A DNA stretch of 64,000 nt from positions 195,028,365 through 195,092,364 of the forward strand of contig CM035414.1 in the NCBI GenBank assembly GCA_020310875.1, written 5' to 3'. Within the stretch, counting starts at the first letter, position 1. Every line of letters begins with the position of its first letter. The position numbers and the translations under genes were made by a program. Source of the stretch: Ceratopteris richardii (lineage: Eukaryota; Streptophyta; Polypodiopsida; Polypodiales; Pteridaceae). Positions 9,363 through 21,150 of this stretch are shown piece by piece. The notes beneath the pieces were generated by a model. The model was not told where the DNA came from and searched no databases. It saw only the letters and a list, made by a program, of their open reading frames with translations.

Positions 9363-11360
9363 TGTAGGTATATGGAATACCGAAGCGCATGCGGAAGGTG
9401 ATAGGCCGATAATCCAATATGATCGAAGTGAGAACTTTAATCACTTTTTCAATTCTCTATAGTCCCCTTTGGCTTCTTTGTACTAAACCACAACTTCAAT
9501 ACATCACTTAAGCATATTATAGCTTCAACCTCATTCCACAAGTTTCATACATAAAGAAGCTCAACAGTCCTTCAAAAGAAACATTATGCATATAAACACT
9601 TCATCATTCAAATCATTGATCAATCATATAAGACTTCTTCTGAAATTTTATTTGTACAATTGCATATATTCAAGATGTATCCAATATTCCTTGCAACTCA
9701 TTCCCGAACAACAATAACATGCAAGAGTTCATGTACACCATAAGATCATCTTTTGTTTACTCTACATAGAAACCAAAATACCTGCATATAAGGAAGGCAA
9801 TATGGACCGTTGATCATAGAGTGGTACTATGTGTTACTCAAAACACTTCTCAGCCCGAATATATATTTATATATGTCTAAGAGACATACACATACAAATG
9901 TCACTTGTTCAAATCTTCATTAGCAAATCATATGTGTTTCAGCATATGTCTGCACACACATATCATTCATGTCCCATTTGTACATTCTCTACATGTGAAC
10001 TTGTATCTATACATATATGAATCACTCTCTACAACTGTTCTCTCAGCCTCTATATCCCTGCATATAAATTTATCACATCAATCAATATTTCTACGACTGT
10101 TCTCTCAGCTTTTATATCCCTGCATATCACATCAATCAATATATGTTTACCCATCAACATATTCTACATATAAACTTGCATCTGCACATTACAATGTCAG
10201 TGTATATGAATTAATCACATACAATAGATGTATTTACCACCGGGCACATCCTTGCATATAAGAACCTCGTATCTTATATTACCTCTGATGCAATCCGATT
10301 TCCTGCTATAATGCATTTGGTGGCCATTTCATTTCTTTTCACCATAAATGAAGACACAATCTCCAATGCACAAACTGAGGCATAGTTTATTTGCAAGTTG
10401 CATAAATATAATTGTCTTTATCTAAAAGAGCATATTTTGTGCAACCATTCAACGTGGCCTATTATTTCACTTCACTTTTAATGCTAGTCAATGTGCATGT
10501 GAATTATACTGAGAACGTTTATTCATCAATCACATTAACCTTTATGAAGCTTATTCACATATAAACTCTTATGAAAAAAGTCATTCAATATGAACCATTC
10601 CTGTAAGCTCTGGCAAGTCATTCAACATATAACATGCTTACTGTAATAAGATATTACTTCTCTGCAAACAGAAGTACCTCAAAGATGATCTAACAAAATA
10701 GCCTTGATGACATACCTTGTGTCTGCAATATTTCGTATCACTTCTTCAAAGCATATATGTCCACGAAACAACTTCTTCTTTTTTGTCAGCATCAACAATG
10801 TATCACACAACATAAAATTCTTATCATCTTGAGAGAGAGAGAGAGAATATATAAACTAACATAAACTACTTGTATTCTCCTTACAGTACTATAGAAATGT
10901 AATCGATTGTTATTATATTGAAAAACTCACGATCTCAGAGATCCAAAGAAAGCAATGGTACTGTTGGAGTCACGACTCATATAACAGTAAGTGTCCTCTA
11001 TAAGAGAAGCCACACGCCTTGTTTTCTTCTAAGCCCTTATATAGGACACATGCGTTTTCGGTGGCTCTCAAATACATGCATGATTCAAGGAGTGAATCGT
11101 GGCAGCCCTTCTATATATGCATGATTTAAGGAAACTTGAAATCTACGTGACTCAAGGAGTAAAAGACTATCGCTTAATTCAAGGCTTTGAAAAATAGGAA
11201 GGAAATAGTTCTAAAGGTATGTTCATATGCAAAGAAATACGTGACTAAAGGCTAGATCATAAAAGAGGGTTCCTATGGATGAGATTTTAAGGAAAAATGA
11301 GACTTAAGTCAAGGGGTCACTTATGAATAGCTTCCATTGAAGCTTGCTGCATTTTCAACA
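9363..11360 (-). repeat. LARD 3' LTR
   Basis: Direct repeat of 13366-15365 with scattered substitutions. It includes a short internal tandem (gttctctcag...tatatccctgcatat, twice at about 10,039-10,128) and a GA run at 10,832-10,845. Short open frames inside it (such as 9829-10261) are not genes. Confidence 0.92.
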
Positions 11361-11371
11361 CTCGCCCTCAA
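11361..11371 (-). promoter_or_regulatory. LARD polypurine tract
   Basis: The minus strand reads ttgagggcgag immediately before the 3' LTR, the usual plant LTR-element polypurine pattern with one interruption. Confidence 0.75.
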
Positions 11372-11434
11372 GATTCAGTGGAAGATCCAAGGGATGTGCC
11401 ATACAAAATTTTCTTTGAGTAAGGCAATGAATGC

Positions 11435-12247
11435 TCATGATCCTCGATGTAGTGTCCATATCTTCGTGATTTGTCGTTGACGTTCCATGCTTCTTCTCAT
11501 AAAGAAATGACTTGGATTATATAATAATCCAAGACACCAATTCAAGAATTGCTTGAAGATATCTTGGTAGATGATCTTCAACATGATTAGGGTGATGAAC
11601 AACCATATTGTCCATCCATTTGATTTGAAAATCAGAAAGGGAACAAAGCTTTTCCTTTTTACCTTCACTCCAAGGTTGATGATGTTCCCTTTGTTCTCCA
11701 TGAATGCTTTTCCATTTCTTTGATTCTTCGAGTCTTCATAAATCTTCTCTTCCATTGCTTTCTCTCTGTCATTCTCTTCTCTTGCTCTCTTCTTTTGATT
11801 TGTGGTGGCTTCCCTCTCTTTTCCATTCTTCTTTTCTTCATGTTGATTCCTGCTTGCTTCTTCCATTTGCTTTCCTTTGTAGGTGGTTGCCTTGATCTTG
11901 TCTTGTTTTTCTTCTTCTTCCAAAATCTTCTTACCTTGGTTTCCTTCATCTTCATGTGCAGGGATGGTTGTGTCTTCTTCATAACTTCTTCTATTTGTCA
12001 ATGATCCTTGGGCTGGTTGTACTTCTTCTTTGTCATCTTTGACATTTTGAACCTTTTCTTCTACTCCATCTATTGGTTGATCTTCATAAGGTGCACTCTC
12101 TTGACTTATTGACATGTCTCCCCCTTCATCTCTAGTATCTGCAAGTTCTTCATATGGCTGGTCCTCCAACCATGATAGAAAATCATGAATGATTTTCTCT
12201 TCTTCTTCAATGGTAGAGCTTTGTCTTGCCATCTCTTTTGTCTTCAT
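11435..12247 (-). CDS. LARD-encoded acidic/basic coiled-coil protein with hydrophobic tail, unknown function
   Basis: A 270-residue open frame, the only sizeable one inside the LARD. I do not recognise a family. Residues about 1-90 are acidic (EEEEKIIHDFLSWLEDQPYE). Residues about 95-185 are dominated by Glu, Lys, Gln and Arg (KILEEEEKQDKIKA, KKRAREENDREKAMEEKI), likely a long helix or coiled coil. Residues about 205-245 are strongly hydrophobic (WTIWLFITLIMLKIIYQDIF), a possible membrane segment or a frame artefact. No zinc knuckle or Gag motif is seen. The stop lies about 75 bases before the 3' LTR. It could be a captured host fragment, a remnant Gag, or chance coding in purine-rich sequence. 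Confidence 0.45.
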   Translation of the reverse strand: MKTKEMARQSSTIEEEEKIIHDFLSWLEDQPYEELADTRDEGGDMSISQESAPYEDQPIDGVEEKVQNVKDDKEEVQPAQGSLTNRRSYEEDTTIPAHEDEGNQGKKILEEEEKQDKIKATTYKGKQMEEASRNQHEEKKNGKEREATTNQKKRAREENDREKAMEEKIYEDSKNQRNGKAFMENKGNIINLGVKVKRKSFVPFLIFKSNGWTIWLFITLIMLKIIYQDIFKQFLNWCLGLLYNPSHFFMRRSMERQRQITKIWTLHRGS

Positions 12248-12282
12248 AACCTGAAGTAGAACACAACAAATATTCCAAGATT

Positions 12283-12654
12283 TTATACATTTGAGACTAT
12301 CTTGGAATGATAGTTTTGGCTCCTTTCTTCAATCCCTTTTTTTTTTGTGAGCTTCGACACTAGCTCAAAACTCCTTTGTCTTCTTGACTCCTTGATGTGG
12401 CTTGAGTGAGCTTCAATAGCTCTAACTCCTTCGACGAGTCCTCTTGACTCCTTTATGTAGTTTGAGTGAGCTTCAATAGCTCTAACTCCTTTGATGAGTC
12501 CTCTTGACTCCTCTTGACTCCTCTTGACTCCTTTGCCTTGTCGTGGCTTTGCTTGACCACCTCCTTTGAAAAAATGTATTCTTGACTTCTTTCTTGTCTT
12601 CAATTGGTTCTCAACACTTCTTGTTGAGATCACTTCAAGATAAACATAAGCCAA
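12283..12654 (-). other. Repeat-containing 123-residue open frame in LARD, doubtful gene
   Basis: The frame spans two copies of a 60-base tandem repeat (about 12,391-12,510), giving two repeats of ESRGLxxGVRAIEAHS. It is basic and low-complexity and lies upstream of the 270-residue frame on the same strand. It may be leader sequence that happens to be open. Confidence 0.35.
12391..12510. repeat. 60-base tandem duplication in LARD
   Basis: Two units beginning gactcctt and containing gtttgagtgagcttcaatag, followed by a short triple run of gactcctctt. Confidence 0.85.
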
Positions 12655-13352
12655 AAATGCTCAAGCCTTTAGCGACCATTGCTCAAGCTTCCCAGTAGCG
12701 ACCAATGCTCAAGCTTTAGGCGTGCTACTTGCGAGATTCTCAAATTACTAGCATAAATGACTTAGGACTAGAAGTCCTTTGTAGAACCTTTATCACTTTA
12801 GGTTCAATGTTCAAGAACAATGAACTAAAGAAATGTATACCTCGAGATTTCTTCCTCTTGAATCCAAGCAAGTTTGTAACAAGGACTCACACTCCTTGCC
12901 TCGAGTTCTGCCAGAACTCGTTTGCCTTCCAAAGCTTGAATCCGAACCTTTGCTAGCTATCTTCTTATGGCTTGTCTTCAACTCAATTGATGAGGAGACT
13001 TATGATAGAATTCCTTCTTGAATCCTATCCAACTTTATGATGGCAGCCCTTTGCCTTTTGGAGTCTTCTTCTTGTCTCAAGATTCTTTGTCTTTTCCCGA
13101 AGCTTCTTTGTCTTTAGTCGTTTGAACTTGCTTCCTCCAAGAACCTGTATTCTTCAAACACTCTTAAAGAGTTAGTATCTCTTCCAACAAAAGTATCAAG
13201 TATGAGATCCTTGGGGGGACCTTGAGCTCCAATAGCTCCTTCCGTTTTCTTGCAATCCTTTGGCTTCAACAAGCCTCTAGAAATCAAAGTGCATCAAAAA
13301 ACATTAATGCGGTGACTTCAACAAATTTTTGCAACCATGAAAGAGCACTATA
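12655..13352 (-). other. LARD leader between primer site and ORFs
   Basis: No supported coding. It contains short repeats of gcgaccaatgctcaagctt at about 12,660-12,720. Confidence 0.6.
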
Positions 13353-13364
13353 GCTCTGATACCA
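13353..13364 (-). promoter_or_regulatory. LARD primer binding site (tRNA-iMet type)
   Basis: The minus strand reads tggtatcagagc just after the 5' LTR, complementary to the 3' end of plant initiator tRNA-Met. Confidence 0.9.
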
Positions 13365-13365
13365 C

Positions 13366-15365
13366 TCTAGGTATATGGAATACCGAAGCACATGCGGAAG
13401 CTGATAGGCCGATAATCCAATATGATCGAAGTGAGAACTTTAATCACTTTTTCAATTCTCTATAGTCCCCTTTGGCTTCTTTGTACTAAACCACAACTTC
13501 AATACATCACTTAAGCATATTATAGCTTCAACCTCTTTCCACAAGTTTCATACATAAAGAATCTCAACAGTCCTTCAAAAGAAACAGTATGCATATAAAC
13601 ACTTCATCATTCAAATCATTGATCAATCATATAAGACTTCTTCTGAAATTTTATTTGTACAATTGCATATATTCAAGATGTATCCAATATTCCTTACAAC
13701 TCATTCCAGAACAACAATAACATGCAAGAGTTCATGTACACCATAAGATCATCTTTTGTTTACTCTGCATAGAAACCAAAATACCTGCATATAAGGAAGG
13801 CAATATGGACCGTTGATCATAGAGTGGTACTATGTGTTACTCAAAACACTTCTCAGCCCGAATATATATTTATATATGTCTAAGAGACATACACATACAA
13901 ATGTCACCTGTTCAAATCTTCACTAACAAATCATATGTGTTTCAGCATATGTCTGCACACACATATCATTCATGTCCCATTTGTACATTCTCTACATGTG
14001 AACTTGTATCTATACATATATGAATCACTCTCTACAACTGTTCTCTCAGCCTCTATATCCCTGCATATAAATTTATCACATCAATCAATATTTCTACGAC
14101 TGTTCTCTCAGCTTTTATATCCCTGCATATCACATCAATCAATATATGTTTACCCATCAACATATTCTGCATATAAACTTGCATCTGCACATTACAATGT
14201 CAGTGTATATGAATTAATCACATACAATAGATGTATTTACCACCAGGCAGGTCCTTGCATATAAGAACCTCGTATCTTATATTACCTCTGATGCAATCCG
14301 ATTTCTTGCATATAATGCATTTGGTGGCCATTTCATTTCTTTTCACCATAAATGAAGACACAATCTCCAATGCACAAACTGAGGCATAGTTTATTTGCAA
14401 GTTGCATAAATATAATTGTCTTTATCTAAAAGAGCATATTTCGTGCAACCATTCAACGTGGCCTATCATTTCACTTCACTTTTAATGCTAGTCAATGTGC
14501 ATGTGAATTATACTAAGAACGTTTATTCATCAATCACATTAACCTTTATGAAGCTTATTCACATATAAACTCTTATGAAAAAAGTCATTCAATATGAACC
14601 ATTCCTGTAAGCTCTGGCAAGTCATTCAACATATAACATGCTTACTGTAATAAGATAGTACTTCTCTGCAAACAGAAGTACCTCAAAGATGATCTAACAA
14701 AATAACCTTGATGACATACCTTGTGTCTCCAATATTTCTTATCACTTCTTCAAAGCATATATGTCTACGAAACAACTTCTGCTTTCTTGTCAGCATCAAC
14801 AATGTATCACACATCATAACATCCTTATCATCTTGAGAGAGAGAGACAAAATATATAAACTAACATAAACAACTTGTATTCTCCTTACAATACTACAGAA
14901 ACATAATCAACTGTTATTATATTGAAAAACTCACGATCTCAGAGATCCAAAGAAAGCAATGGTACTATTGGAGTCATGACTCATATAACAGTAAGTGTCG
15001 TCTATAAGAGAAGCCACACGCCTTGTTTTCTTCTAAGCCCTTATATAAGGACACATGCGTTTTCGGTGGCTCTCAAATACATGCATGATTCAAGGAGTGA
15101 ATCGTGGCAGCCCTTCTATATATGCATGATTTAAGGAAACTTGAAATCTACGTGACTCAAGGAATAAAAGACTATCGCTTAATTCAAGGCTTTGAAAAAT
15201 AGGAAGGAAATAGTTCTAAAGGTATGTTCATATGCAAAGAAATACGTGACTAAAGGCTAGATCATAAAAGAGGGTTCCTATGGATGAGATTTTAAGGAAA
15301 AATGAGACTTAAGTCAAGGGGTCACTTATGAATAGCTTCCATTGAAGCTTGCTGCATTTTCAACA
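13366..15365 (-). repeat. LARD 5' LTR
   Basis: Direct repeat partner of 9363-11360. It starts TGTTGAAA on the minus strand at 15365 and ends next to the primer site. Confidence 0.92.
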
Positions 15366-16200
15366 GTATATCCATCATGTCATTGATTATGCCAACAATC
15401 ATGAGACATATAACCAAGTTTACCACAATTGCAACATGTAATACCTAGATCACCTTGATATGCACTACGTCCTCTACCATGATAGAGATTGAGTTGTCTA
15501 CATCATAATTGTTGTTTGTCTCATTTTGACCTCCACGACCTCTGAAAGTTCCCTTTCTACCACCTCTGTGACCATGCTGATTTCTTGCATAATGTGCATG
15601 ACCTACATGTCTTTTTGCATATATTGTCCACCATTTATATTTTGTTATCATAAGCAAAACCAATTCATTAAAATTATATAATTCCTCGCTCACAAATATA
15701 GAAGTTTTAAAGGCTTTCCATTTTTCTTCTTTTAAACCAAATGCAACTTAATCCTCACCTTCAGCTATGCATGAACTTTAACCAAGTGCATCTACAATGT
15801 TCTTAATTTTTAAAACATAATCATTTACTCATTGTCATACATCCATTTGCAGATTATCTAATTCGTGATTTAGTTGAATTTGTCATGCCTTTGTGTTTGT
15901 TGAGAAGAGTTGTTCTAACACTTCCGAGATCTCCTTATTTGTTCTAAAGTGTATGTGCTCTATCATATTTGACTCAATATTTTGTGACAATACAAATATT
16001 ACCTTCTTGTCATGCTCATTCCACCTTTGATACTCATAGATTTGTTGTGGTGTTGGATTTGCTATGTTCGACGTCATAGTGGAGATCATCCAACCACATG
16101 GAAGGTTGTTTTTTATTATGGATTTACTAGGGAGATCCTCACGCCTATTGGTTGCCTCCAAGGATGTTGTGGGGGGATTCCTATATTCTTTTGTGGACAT
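15366..16200 (-). pseudogene. Copia A: Gag, decayed
   Basis: The minus strand encodes a UBN2/Gag-like copia protein in broken frames. Residues such as HKKVIFVLSQNIES-type sequence (15883-16200) are followed by VNDYVLKIKNIVDALG and VAFGLKEEKWKAFKTSI (15700-15880), an Arg/Gly/His-rich stretch (15445-15693), and a CCHC knuckle (NCGKLGYMSHDC, with the first Cys preceding, about 15,385-15,435). The knuckle ends where the LARD is inserted and the protease follows at 9360. Several stops and shifts are present. I could not find the 5' LTR of this element beyond 16,200. Confidence 0.75.
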
Positions 16201-16713
16201 CTACATTTAGGCTTGCATTTCTATAAACCGAAAAGCTTGCTTTCAGTTTTAAAGATATTTTATACTTTTGTTTTGACATCAACATCTCAAGCATACAAAA
16301 TATTCTTCAGGGACTTTTGCTACAGATTTTCTATGGAAAAACAATAATTTTCTTTAGTAATTTATGCTACAAGATTGAAATTTTAGAACAGATGGAATTG
16401 TTTTCATCATACTAAACATGTCTATGTGTCAACCCCAGCTATAGATTAGAATATAAGACTACTCTTGAGAGCTTTTCTTTCTATGGACACTCTACTAAAT
16501 TCGTTAGTTTGTTTCTCCAAGACGTCAATTATCCAATGTTTCGTGTAATGAGGCTTCTTTCTGAATCTTAAAATGAGCCTCAAAGTTTTGTTCAGGCTAT
16601 TTTAAGAAGATGAAAAAAAATGTCAGACGTGTTGTCCTTATTCATATCAAGCTTCTTGTTATTGGGACTCAACGTTGAAGGATAATGGCCGTTCTTTCAG
16701 CGATCGACTTGTT

Positions 16714-16880
16714 TTATGTTAATGCCCTATGGAGTGATCATATATTCTTTTTAACAAAGGTATTTTGAATTAAGAAAAAGGAAAAGGTATACTAATCCAA
16801 CATATTTATGCTAATGCCCTAAGGAGTGATCATACATTCTTTTTAACAAAAGTATTTTGAATTAAGAACAAGGAAAAGGT
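16714..16880. repeat. Tandem duplication of about 75-92 bases
   Basis: Two units (16714-16790 and 16806-16880) share ggagtgatcat, ctttttaacaaa and tattttgaattaag with a few differences. Confidence 0.8.
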
Positions 16881-17168
16881 ATATACATGAGTTAGAAAGA
16901 AGGTTTGTAAGTTTATGGTGTTCGTCACAAGCGATCGACTTGTTTTTGAGCTTGCGATCGAGTTGCTTGGGGAGGGGGGCTGACGTTTAACAATAGTGAA
17001 TGAGGAGTGGCCTGTCGGTATCCACTTCTCACTCGCAAATGAAAAATTTCCTGTATGTGATCTCAGGGTATAAAGTGTTTGTTAGCTGACATGGAGGAGT
17101 GACATGTATCCGCATTTGGGTTTTATTGGAAAAATCAGAATCTCTTGTATCTGCTCTCAAAGCCACAG

Positions 17169-17245
17169 AAAAGATAGGGCCACAGAAAAGAGAAAAGAGA
17201 AAAGATACTTTGCTTATTAAGATAGGGCCACAGAAAAGAGAAAAG
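17169..17245. repeat. Short direct duplication
   Basis: aagatagggccacagaaaag is found at 17170 and again at 17219, next to AGAAAAG repeats. Confidence 0.75.
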
Positions 17246-17536
17246 TGCTGGTCATATCACTCAATTTTCTATCTCCCTCCAATAAATAAAGCGAAAAGTA
17301 CAAGAGGATGAAAGGGACCTTTTAGTGTTCAATGAAATTCATGTCAAGGAGCATTTGAAAGTATTGCAGAATGATTCTCTCTCGACGACGACGACGACCT
17401 CACGAATTCATAAGTACCGCACATTCTGAATTTACAATTTGAAGAGTTCCCGTCTTCTCGGAGACATGTGGCTCACATATTTGCACATGCGTTGCCGACT
17501 TTTAACAGAGTTTTCTTGGAGACGACGAGTTTTCTT
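17245..17536 (+). repeat. Diverged direct repeat, copy 1 (about 290 bases)
   Basis: It shares, in order, gtgctggtcatatca, tctccctcca, aataaataaagcga, a cgacgacga run, aagtaccgcacattctga, tttacaatttgaagagttcc and gagttttcttg with 17723-18006. Confidence 0.75.
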
Positions 17537-17722
17537 GCCAAGCTCAGCACCCAAGGGAGTTCCTTATTTGCCTCATTGAAATGCATTCCATCCACATGTC
17601 GATGATGGCAAGCTATGAATGTGTAATGGCGTGATACATTTGCTTTGTCGTGATTGTTTGTTAGAGGTCTCCTATCGAGAAACTCACTTCTCTTTTAGAA
17701 GCTTTTCGTAGAATAGAGACAA

Positions 17723-18006
17723 GTGCTGGTCATATCAAAACGGAATTTTCTATATCTCCCTCCAACATTTAGATTAGATTACAATAAATAAAGCGAGTAT
17801 TTCGTATTATTTCAGAGTTTACAATACAAGTACTCTATCGACGACGAAGACGTCATTTACAGAAGTTGAAAAGAATTCTTAAGTACCGCACATTCTGAGA
17901 ATTATAAGTTTACAATTTGAAGAGTTCCGTTCTTCTCGGAGATATGTGGCTCACAGATTTGCACATCCTTAGTTGACTTTTAATTGAGTTTTCTTGCAGA
18001 CGATGG
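17723..18006 (+). repeat. Diverged direct repeat, copy 2
   Basis: Partner of 17245-17536 with small insertions and deletions. Not recognised as LTRs: there is no TG...CA border, primer site or polypurine tract. Confidence 0.75.
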
Positions 18007-18599
18007 GCAGTCATAATGAAGATTCCATTCCCTGCCCAGTTAAGCATAGGGGTAGTTCTCTATGAATGTGTTAATCTCTATTTCTCCACTCTCGCTAAGT
18101 AGGACATGCTGATAGGGTTCTTGGGATGGCAGAATACTATAGTGACTAGATCCATGTGTTTCTCCCTAACTACTTCACCAAATTAACTTGTTTGAGTTCT
18201 CAAACACAGAGCAATCTACTTCACCAAATCACAAACCGAACAGAATGCGAGGCTGCATTACTCACACACTTACTTAACTACTCACTATATCACCACACAG
18301 ATAATAAACATACTTCACTAGATAGTACAAAATAACTTTAAATTCTTCAATACATAGCAGTATATGGGAGTGATCTTCTGAGTGCGATAGAACACAAAGA
18401 GTTGGACAGGTCCTCTACCTGTCTTTCTTACTACCAGCGAAGAGCTAGGTTCAATCATGTAAGTAGTTGGGTACGAATCATCTATGCTCACTAGAGCTTC
18501 ATGGGAATCTAATGGGGACAAAAAATGAACAATCGCATGGAAAGAACCCAATCAGTGATAAAAGATTTCTTAGTCTGCCTTAGCCAAACAGACCTCATT

Positions 18600-19411
18600 G
18601 TAGCCACTATACCCATCTAAAAGAGAGTATGTTTCTCATCTGACAACTTCATCAAGCATACTATGTAAGAATGGCATAGGAAATGGATTAGGCATTCGAG
18701 ACATCATCATAATGTGATAAATGGTTAAGGTTAAATTCAATCAACCATTGAGGGGCTTCATTAACCAAGGTGGATTGGAAAATGATGGCTTGATACTCCG
18801 AGTCGTCTAGATTTTCTACTACACTATAGTTAATTTTGAATGTTCTAACATGTGCATTAGGATCATCTCTTGGAAATCCTCCAAACTTTGTGTAAGTGAC
18901 ACTCGTTTGAAATTTCCTTCTATATCCTCCCTATTGTTGATTCTATTCACCACCCTATAAATCTTCCATTGCCTTGGGACTGAAGTATTCACGGGTGTCT
19001 TCTTTTTGGTCGGAATCAAAGCTCATGAGTGATGCTTGATAAGTAAAAAAAGGTAAGTCTAGCAAACGTTACAGATTAAGTGTTTGAATAGGCTCTAAGT
19101 ATTCTATTTGGGGCAATTTCCTACTACTCTAGAATAGCAAGAATTGTGCAAGACTCCACACCTTCTCTTGTAATAAGTAGCTTCAAGATAAGCTCTTTTG
19201 TGATTTTTGTGATATCTACTACAACTTTTGAGCTAGATTGGTGATATGCAGACTGCATATGTTGTGTTCTTTTGTTTGAAATTGGATCTTTGAAAACATC
19301 CAAAACACCATCCACAACCCGACATTTACCAAACATTAGACTTTCATCAAAAACTGAGTTGCTATTGAACAACAGAATTTCATAGGAAGTCACGAGATAT
19401 TTCTTTCTCAT
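18600..19411 (-). pseudogene. Gypsy Gag fragment, decayed
   Basis: The minus strand has a weak retrotransposon-Gag pattern (DDPNAHVRTFKINY, then a segment ending EAPQWL) in broken frames at about 18,720-18,880, preceded by short open frames at 18819-19019 and 19124-19411 of no clear identity. It lies downstream of an integrase remnant of the same strand, so it probably starts another element. Low conservation. Confidence 0.45.
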
Positions 19412-19679
19412 TTCTTACAAATCGGAAATGAGGAAATGGTATAGTGGCATCGCTTCCCCTTGCAACACTCTTTCCTTTCAAGGTAGTACCTTCATTATCT
19501 TTATGTTGTGGGGGTCCCTAATGCACTATTTACTCAAATGGTATGTTTATCAGTTCAATAGTTTGGCTACTATAATTGAAGCACATTATTGGGATGTAGT
19601 TGATAGTAAGCACTCCCCTATGAAATCGCCATATCATCTCATCAAGTTCCCACAAATCATTGATGTGAGTATATAACAA

Positions 19680-20220
19680 CTCGGCTCGTAACAATTTATG
19701 TTTGATCCGCACTCTCAGACTCGGAAAAATACTTCCATAGGAGCAATGGCTTCAATTGCATAGGCTATTTTAAAGGGGTTATATCTTGTAGTAACCTTGT
19801 AGGTAGTGTGGTATGCCTAGAGAGTGGTTCACAAGAGTTGATCCCATCAATCAAGACAATCAATAATTAATTTCTTGAGCAAGTTCAAGAATGTTTTGTT
19901 GGTGCTTTTTGCAAGACCATTAGCATGGGGATAATATGGAGTACTAAATCTATGTGTAATATTAAAGGAGTACATCAAAGATTTAATTAGCTCATTTGCA
20001 AAAGGAGTGCCTATGTTCAACACTAGTTCAAATGGAAGATTGAATCGAGGAAAAAGATCTCAAGTCAAGCACTTGGAAGCTATTGTAGTAGTTGTAGAAT
20101 GAACTACTTAGGCCTCAACCTAGTGTCTAGCATAGTCAGTGTAGGCCAAAATATAACAGTTTTCCGTGAGAGCATATAGGGGAGTAATTTGGGCACGAGA
20201 ATCCAAACCCTATTTACAGA
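19680..20220 (-). pseudogene. Gypsy integrase remnant, copy 1
   Basis: In the minus strand FSTPYYPHANGLAKSTNKTF, LLKKLIIDCLD and then AYAIEAIAP match the end of the gypsy integrase core, where YYPQANGQAE is usual; the catalytic Glu is replaced by Lys here. Upstream, NCYILAYTDYA matches the start of the core. Stops and shifts are frequent. This is a second, separate integrase from the one at 21141-21816. Confidence 0.7.
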
Positions 20221-20820
20221 ATGGTTCTAGAGGAAGAACAAGTTTTAAAGGAAAGTGTTGTGGTGAAAAGGTTTAAACAGTTTGATGGTAGGGATCACAC
20301 TACTAAGCATAGTAGTGCACATCTCGTTGTATGGTCTGCCCCTACAGACCACTTTGCAAGATATTCTTATCCATTAATTCCACCAAAAAATGACCACTTG
20401 AAGATATAAAGTGAATCAAGGACAAAACTAAATATACTTAGTGCATTGGGACACAATGGAGATACTCTCTAGAGGGGTCATCATGCTATTATTGACCTAC
20501 AATGATACATAATTGCTTGGTGTAGAGAATGAGTTTTTGCCTAGCTGCTGTACACATGGTATCCGATGGATAACTAGTTGTCAAAAAAGTCATAAGGGTA
20601 TCATAATAGGATTCAACATGATTTTAGTGAACCAATATTAAATGCTTGTGCTGCGAGGTGGCCCTTCTGGTGATGTTCTAGATTCTTCAAGTAAATCTAC
20701 TACTATAGGTTTTGGTACTTTTGGAATAGAAGATTCTGCTTGCTGAAAAGTGACTAGTATTGGATCAAGAAAGATGGAAGCTTTGGCTTGTGTTCACTTG
20801 GATATTTTGGAGAATGTTCT
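20221..20820. other. Gypsy-derived sequence without readable domain
   Basis: No reliable motif. It lies between a Gag knuckle remnant and an integrase remnant of the same strand, where protease, RT and RNase H would be expected. Probably a deletion scar. Confidence 0.4.
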
Positions 20821-21150
20821 CTACTGCTCCTTAAACCCTCGTTCAAAGATTTTAGTAGTTGTTTGCAGGATCTTATGTGAGCAAGTGTGGATGGTAGCTC
20901 TTTGCATCTCAGAAAGTGTAATCACCACCATATTCATGGTTGGACTCAGGCAATCCTTCTTTTGTTTGTCGTAATCTTGAGCATCTTTGCAATGCCTATA
21001 TATGTGAACTAATTTGCGAAAAAAACGACATATCCATTGGAATGCTCGATTAGTTGTGTTTCTAGCTCCTTCATTCCAGTGTTGTGGATTGTAATTTCCG
21101 GTCCATGGTGCTCTAAAATTTGTGTACGAGGAATAAGTCATCATCTGCAT
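20821..21150 (-). pseudogene. Gypsy Gag C-terminal fragment with degenerate zinc knuckle
   Basis: A 109-residue minus-strand frame with a Tyr/Asn/Pro-rich start (APWTGNYNPQHWN) and a region ICRFFRKLVHIYRHC that resembles a CCHC knuckle, in which the second Cys is Phe and the His spacing is kept. This is the pattern seen after the Gag core in some plant gypsy elements. It overlaps the end of the upstream integrase remnant by a few bases, so an element boundary must lie near 21,145. Confidence 0.5.

Larger units (their letters stand above)
9363..15365 (-). mobile_element. Non-autonomous LTR retrotransposon (LARD-type) with about 2-kb LTRs
   Basis: Two nearly identical direct repeats of 1,998 and 2,000 bases flank an internal region of only about 2.0 kb. 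On the minus strand the LTRs start TGTTGAAAATGC and end CCTACA (CCTAGA in the 5' copy). The primer site tggtatcagagc follows the 5' LTR and a polypurine tract (ttgagggcgag) precedes the 3' LTR. Flanks tatac and tatag suggest a 5-bp duplication with one change. There is no protease, RT or integrase. The element sits inside copia A between the gag zinc knuckle (15.4 kb) and the protease (9.3 kb). It must be mobilised by proteins from another element; the iMet primer type suggests a copia helper, which is inference. Confidence 0.92.
16201..18599. other. No supported gene; duplicated non-coding sequence
   Basis: No coding or RNA gene is recognised. The stretch holds three sets of direct repeats (see separate entries) and otherwise unremarkable AT-rich sequence. 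The minus-strand 77-residue frame at 18318-18551 has no recognisable motif. Confidence 0.6.

Noticed and set aside
9829-10261. 63- and 118-residue frames, repeated at 13832-14264
   Set aside because: The same frames occur in both copies of the LARD LTR; no motif, repeat-borne.
13353-13364. tRNA-Met gene fragments (also at 35647 and 46231)
   Set aside because: Only the 12-13 bases complementary to the tRNA 3' end are present; they are primer binding sites next to LTRs.
17245-18006. Small LTR element (TRIM) with 290-base LTRs
   Set aside because: No TG/CA borders, primer site, polypurine tract or target duplication could be found.
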